NCBI GenBank assembly: GCA_026014875.1
Contig: JAOZHO010000019.1
Coordinates: 35,243-99,242 of the forward strand
Length of the DNA: 64,000 nucleotides
DNA from: Candidatus Bathyarchaeota archaeon
GTDB lineage: Archaea > Thermoproteota > Bathyarchaeia > TCS64
Reading direction: 5' to 3'
The position numbers and the translations under genes are program-made. How positions within the stretch are numbered: the first letter of the stretch is position 1; every line of letters starts with the position of its first letter. Positions 61,085 to 64,000 of this stretch are shown here, in pieces. Below the pieces are notes generated by a model. It ran no database searches. It was not told the origin of the DNA and saw only the letters and a program-made list of their open reading frames with translations.

Positions 61085-61191
61085 TGCCGGGGATGGGATT
61101 TGAACCCACGCTCTTTATCCGGCCTGGGCGCTGGTGCCGCAAACCTCTGGATCATGAGTCCAGCGCATTAGCCAAGCTATGCTACCCCGGC
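61085..61191 (-). tRNA. tRNA(CAU) with a 32-nt non-canonical intron
   Basis: Acceptor GCCGGGG/CCCCGGC with discriminator A. D arm GCAT/ATGC, anticodon stem CTGGA/TCCAG around loop CTCATGA (anticodon CAU), T arm GTGGG/CCCAT. Between the anticodon stem and the T arm lie 37 nt (61110-61146) instead of about 5, so a 32-nt intron sits in the variable/T-stem region. The anticodon stem is not the GGG/CCC of initiators, so it is elongator Met or the Ile(CAU) type. An identical copy is at 62842-62948. Confidence 0.88.
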
Positions 61192-61412
61192 TCCTGCGCG
61201 CGCGCCGAGAATGTAGGCGATCTTCTCTTTATGGTTCACCGAATATCCTTAAACCTGATCTGAAAATAAGCGTTGAGTATGACCGATTATATTAACGTGG
61301 TTTTAATTTCTCTATAATATGGCTATCAATAGAAGAGTTATATATATATCTTCAAGAGCTAAATGAGAATTATAGAAGTCTTCAATAACTATTCAGCATG
61401 GAAGTATTAAGC

Positions 61413-61754
61413 ATGGATAAAAACCACGTTAAGCTTGGAATAGTTTTCATATGTTTGGGCGCATCTTACTTCGTGGGTCTATTTTTTGGGCTAATACCGC
61501 CCGGAGAATCTATAGACGGGAGGATTCCACCTTTATTCATGGGAATAGGATTTTTTTTTCTTATCTTTGGTCTAAAGTCTACAAGTGCAGATGCACCTAT
61601 TCCGCAACCAATACAAACGCAACCAGCACAGCCACAGCCCCCCCAACAAATTACTAAAATACTTGTGATATGCCCAGAATGCGGTAACCGTGTTTCAGCA
61701 GAGGCAAAGTTCTGCCCAGAATGTGCAACAAGTCTTATGCCGAAAAAACCTTAA
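61413..61754 (+). CDS. Zinc-ribbon membrane protein
   Basis: A 113-residue protein. Two membrane helices (about residues 7-24 and 38-53) are followed by a Pro/Gln-rich linker (about 60-80) and a C-terminal zinc ribbon CPECGNRV/CPECATSL. It lies between tRNA(CAU) copy B and the integrase remnants, so it may be element cargo. ATG 61413 is preferred over ATG 61398. Confidence 0.65.
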   Translation: MDKNHVKLGIVFICLGASYFVGLFFGLIPPGESIDGRIPPLFMGIGFFFLIFGLKSTSADAPIPQPIQTQPAQPQPPQQITKILVICPECGNRVSAEAKFCPECATSLMPKKP

Positions 61755-61763
61755 CCCCGTTAA

Positions 61764-61916
61764 TTGAAAGACATCACTCGAAAATTTATTTGGTCAGCTA
61801 AACCGAACACCGTGAGAGCGATATTCTGTAGGAAGAGAAAACAGATAGCCCAGAAGTTAGGAAATCCGAAGCTAAACCGGATTACATTACACACCTTCAG
61901 ACACTGGAAGGCTACG
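61764..61916 (+). pseudogene. Inverted C-terminal fragment of an integrase
   Basis: The plus strand encodes PNTVRAIFCRKRKQIAQKLG and then LNRITLHTFRHWKAT, the HxxR box region of an archaeal tyrosine recombinase. It ends abruptly at 61916 before the catalytic Tyr region. The core of the same type of integrase runs in the opposite direction starting at about 61922. Together they suggest a local inversion. Confidence 0.7.
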
Positions 61917-62514
61917 CGCCCCCCCTTCCATACCCTGTCTTCTCTCGTAGTCTCTCTGATGAGGCGAGTCACCATGGCTGTGAGTTTGTCACTCATCTTG
62001 AAGACCCGCGGGGTTGATCCTTTTGCTGGGTCATTAATGTAACAGACTTGTCGATTCAGGTCAAAGTCCTCAGGCGTGACTCGCCAAGCCTCGATGGGTC
62101 TACACGCGGACTCTTTCAAGAATTGAAGCAAACATCCGATCTTCCTTCCATTCCCCGTATCAACTGGTCAATACCAGACTCTGAGGGAATGAAGGGCAGT
62201 TTGTCGTTTCTCTTGAACCTGAGTGGCGTGTATTCAAACCCGTTCCACATGCACCAATCCAAATAGGCGAACCCGACGCCGTTCTTATGCCCGTTGGACA
62301 TCTCTGCATTGATGAGATACTTTTCTACTTCATTGGTGTCCCAGAGGTTTACCCGATTCTTGAGTCTCCTGATGATTCGTAACTTACTGTGAATCGTATT
62401 GGGTGCGTTTCTTTTTTCTTCTCTCCGATAGTCCTCGTAGTTCCCTTCTCCACTCTGGAATACCGTGGGTGAGAGGGAAGTGCCGGGTATGGGATTTGAA
62501 CCCACGCTCTTCAT
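61917..62514 (-). pseudogene. Broken SSV-type tyrosine recombinase (integrase), N-terminal and core part
   Basis: Minus-strand frame from ATG 62514 begins within a tRNA-like 3' end (VGSNPIPGT is encoded by the T arm) and continues as a SAM-like core-binding domain (NTIHSKLRIIRRLKNRVNLW, FAYLDWCMWNGFEYTPLRFK). Near 62126 the frame shifts and then reads LQFLKESACRPIEAWRVTP and FKMSDKLTAMVTRLIRET as far as DRVWKGG, containing the first catalytic Arg. The rest is missing or inverted at 61764-61916. The catalytic Tyr is not found, so it should be inactive. Confidence 0.78.
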
Positions 62515-62541
62515 CCGGCTTGGGCACTGATGCCGTAAACC
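62479..62541 (-). repeat. tRNA(CAU) 3'-half copy inside the integrase start (attachment-site-like)
   Basis: About 60 bases match the 3' end, T arm and intron of the tRNA(CAU) genes with several changes, and the 5' half of the tRNA is absent. It forms the first codons of the integrase frame, the arrangement of attP in SSV-type elements. Confidence 0.72.
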
Positions 62542-62841
62542 CCCCGGTTATTGACTTCACATTCAATGCAGTCAAAAAACTACAATCTCAAAACCCCATA
62601 AAAAAACTACGAAAAAATACACCCGCCAACCGGATCCCAACCGCCTACCAACGAAAGGAGACCGGAAATCAAACATCAAAAAGGGGTAGCGGGCATCCAT
62701 CCAAGTAAGAAAACACCGCTAAAAAGCGAAAAGAACCGGAAAAACCCGCCATTCAGATTCGATACCAGTCAAAAACACGGTTTATTCCGCAAAAAACCGC
62801 TATAAGCGGTAGCAATTATAACGAAACCAGAAAGAGAAAAG
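62542..62841. other. A/C-rich spacer between repeats C and D
   Basis: About 300 bases, A- and C-rich on the plus strand, with no convincing gene; a 101-residue frame here has the features of read-through from the tRNA repeat. It contains many short AAA/CCC runs and separates the integrase-linked tRNA fragment from the intact tRNA. Confidence 0.4.
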
Positions 62842-62948
62842 TGCCGGGGATGGGATTTGAACCCACGCTCTTTATCCGGCCTGGGCGCTGGTGCCGCAAA
62901 CCTCTGGATCATGAGTCCAGCGCATTAGCCAAGCTATGCTACCCCGGC
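62842..62948 (-). tRNA. tRNA(CAU), second identical copy
   Basis: Base-for-base the same as the tRNA at 61085-61191, including the 32-nt intron region, and sharing seven more bases beyond the 5' end (CTCCTGC on the plus strand). It lies about 1.65 kb from the first copy in the same orientation. Confidence 0.88.
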
Positions 62949-63007
62949 TCCTGCAAAAAGAGAACGCCCCTAAGATTTAAATCCGTCCCCGAAGCCCCGC
63001 CGGGGCC

Positions 63008-64000
63008 TCAGAGCCCCCCGAGCCGCGGCTCGCTCAACGCCACCGGCACACCGCCCTCCACGTAGACCCGGGGAGTCAAAGGATTCAGCCCCACGCAGAA
63101 CTGGTACCCCATGATCCCCGCCCTCGCCGCCTGCCGCTCCAATGTGCACTCCCCCTCCCGGGTCACCACACCCACCACGTCCCCCGCCAGCGCCGCCGTC
63201 CCCTCCAGATCCACCACCACGTGATTCACAGAGACCGACCCCAGCACCCCCCTCACCGCACCCTCCACGCTCACTAGGCCCCGGTTAGTGAGCCCCCGGG
63301 GAACCCCATCCGAGTAACCCACGTGCAGCGTCCCCACCCGCATCCGCCGAGGAGCCACGAACCGCCTGCTATACGTCAGCGTCTCCCCCGCCTCGATATA
63401 CTTCTCATGCTCCACCCGGGCCCGGAACGCGAGCACGGGCCTCAGCTCCAGCCCCACCTCCCGATCCTCGGGCTCGGGGTACAGCCCGTACAGCATTAGC
63501 CCCGGCCTCACAGCGCTCAGATAGCTCTCCGGGAACTGGAACACCGCATTACTGCTCGCCAGGCTCCATGATGGAACCGCGACCCCCCGCCTCTTCAACT
63601 CCCCCCGCAGAGCCACCATACGCTCCAGTTGCTCCCTGTCGAACTCCGGGTCCTCAGTCAACGTCGAGAACACCCCCGCCACAGAGACCCCGCGGAGCCC
63701 CGCCACATGCTCGATGAGATCCGCCGCCTTACCGTTCCTCACGCCGACCCTGCCCAGCCCCGTGTCCACCTTCACGAAGACCTCGGCCTCCACCCCCAGC
63801 CTCCTCGCGGCGTCGCTCACCCCCCGCCCATGGTCCCGTGTATAAACCGTCTGGGTCACACCATTCGCGACGACCCACCCGTACTGCTCCCACCGGAACA
63901 GGGGATCCATGCAGACCACCCCGATCCCGAGCCCCGCGCCCCGGATCTGCTCCGCCTCCCAGAGCTTCGCCACCAGCACCCGCCCCACCCCCTCCCTCTC
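63008..64000 (-). CDS. alr: Alanine racemase, partial (N-terminus outside the window)
   Basis: Fold type III PLP enzyme interconverting L- and D-alanine. Present are VKVDTGLGRVGVRNG, ASSNAVFQFPESYLSAVRPG and LMLYGLYPEPED, the TYSRRFVAP segment (with Tyr of the catalytic pair), HVGYSDGVPRGLTNRG and the C-terminal beta domain. The PLP lysine near the N-terminus lies upstream of base 64000 and is not in the window; the frame runs open to the edge. The coding strand is G/T-rich. Alanine racemase is uncommon but known in archaea. Confidence 0.9.
   Translation of the reverse strand, partial: EREGVGRVLVAKLWEAEQIRGAGLGIGVVCMDPLFRWEQYGWVVANGVTQTVYTRDHGRGVSDAARRLGVEAEVFVKVDTGLGRVGVRNGKAADLIEHVAGLRGVSVAGVFSTLTEDPEFDREQLERMVALRGELKRRGVAVPSWSLASSNAVFQFPESYLSAVRPGLMLYGLYPEPEDREVGLELRPVLAFRARVEHEKYIEAGETLTYSRRFVAPRRMRVGTLHVGYSDGVPRGLTNRGLVSVEGAVRGVLGSVSVNHVVVDLEGTAALAGDVVGVVTREGECTLERQAARAGIMGYQFCVGLNPLTPRVYVEGGVPVALSEPRLGGL

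Noticed and set aside
1..64000. CRISPR array or cas genes
   Set aside because: I see no series of regularly spaced repeats and no Cas proteins.
1..64000. Insertion sequence with transposase
   Set aside because: No intact transposase or terminal inverted repeat pair found; mobile signals are limited to the integrase/tRNA locus and tRNA duplications.

Overview
The window is archaeal chromosome. Direct markers are both subunits of the archaeal D-family DNA polymerase (DP1 at 10.2-11.7 kb, DP2 at 16.6-20.0 kb), a four-OB-fold replication protein A, Alba, an Elf1-type elongation factor, Sec61-beta, geranylgeranylglyceryl phosphate synthase, a DUF2070 membrane protein, a class III pilin signal peptide and intron-containing tRNAs. 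PolD together with Elf1 and Alba argues for a TACK-type archaeon. A Bathyarchaeia-like, heterotrophic, peptide- and amino-acid-using lineage is my best guess, but that is inference. Most of the window is GC-rich with short intergenic gaps. Two clearly AT-rich blocks (12.8-14.4 kb and 49.1-51.8 kb) and one scrambled block (59.6-63.0 kb) stand out.

Layout. 0-9 kb: small archaeal unknowns, a tRNA-Ser with an intron, an M19 dipeptidase, a pilin-like protein, an MTA/purine phosphorylase, threonine dehydratase, a translin-family protein and CysRS. 9-12.8 kb: a divergent regulator/RHH pair, DUF99, PolD small subunit, a cupin and a membrane-anchored winged-helix protein. 12.8-14.4 kb: an AT-rich island with GTGAYATCAC palindromes and one orphan gene. 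14.4-20.2 kb: a co-directional run NadE, Elf1, GGGP synthase, a Cys-rich small protein, PolD large subunit and Sec61-beta. 20.3-26.9 kb: DUF2070, Alba, class III aminotransferase, RPA, a SWIM zinc-finger protein and a phosphoesterase. 26.9-34 kb: radical SAM, M28 and M24 peptidases, DinB, ArgH and a LUD protein.

35-37.2 kb is a toxin-antitoxin cluster. It holds a HEPN/MNT pair with an 11-bp-phased operator array, then an AbrB/PIN pair flanked by two copies of tRNA-Pro(CGG), one of them degenerate. 37.2-49 kb: PhoU/AbrB regulator, thioredoxin-like, GNAT, TrpRS, nitroreductase, peroxiredoxin, a flavin disulfide reductase, a PyrI-PyrE fusion, an SPFH protein and an extracytoplasmic protein. 49.1-51.8 kb (AT-rich): a two-HTH regulator and glutamate dehydrogenase with an unusual cysteine tail. 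52.3-58.6 kb: an Lrp-type domain, a frameshifted MFS transporter, an ABC exporter, a secreted lamin-tail/metallo-beta-lactamase protein with a PGF-type C-terminus, and a RelE/RHH pair.

59.6-63.0 kb is the most dynamic stretch. Two identical 107-nt tRNA(CAU) genes and two truncated 3'-half copies of the same tRNA are interleaved with a broken SSV-type integrase whose catalytic C-terminal part lies inverted next to its core, plus cargo genes (a transglutaminase-like protein and a zinc-ribbon membrane protein). I read this as successive integrations at one tRNA attachment site. The window ends inside an alanine racemase gene.

Recurring oddities are two genes with no ATG/GTG/TTG start before an essential motif (M19 dipeptidase, PIN toxin), two single-base frameshifts (MFS transporter, a small Cys protein), and three toxin-antitoxin promoters with visible palindromic operators.
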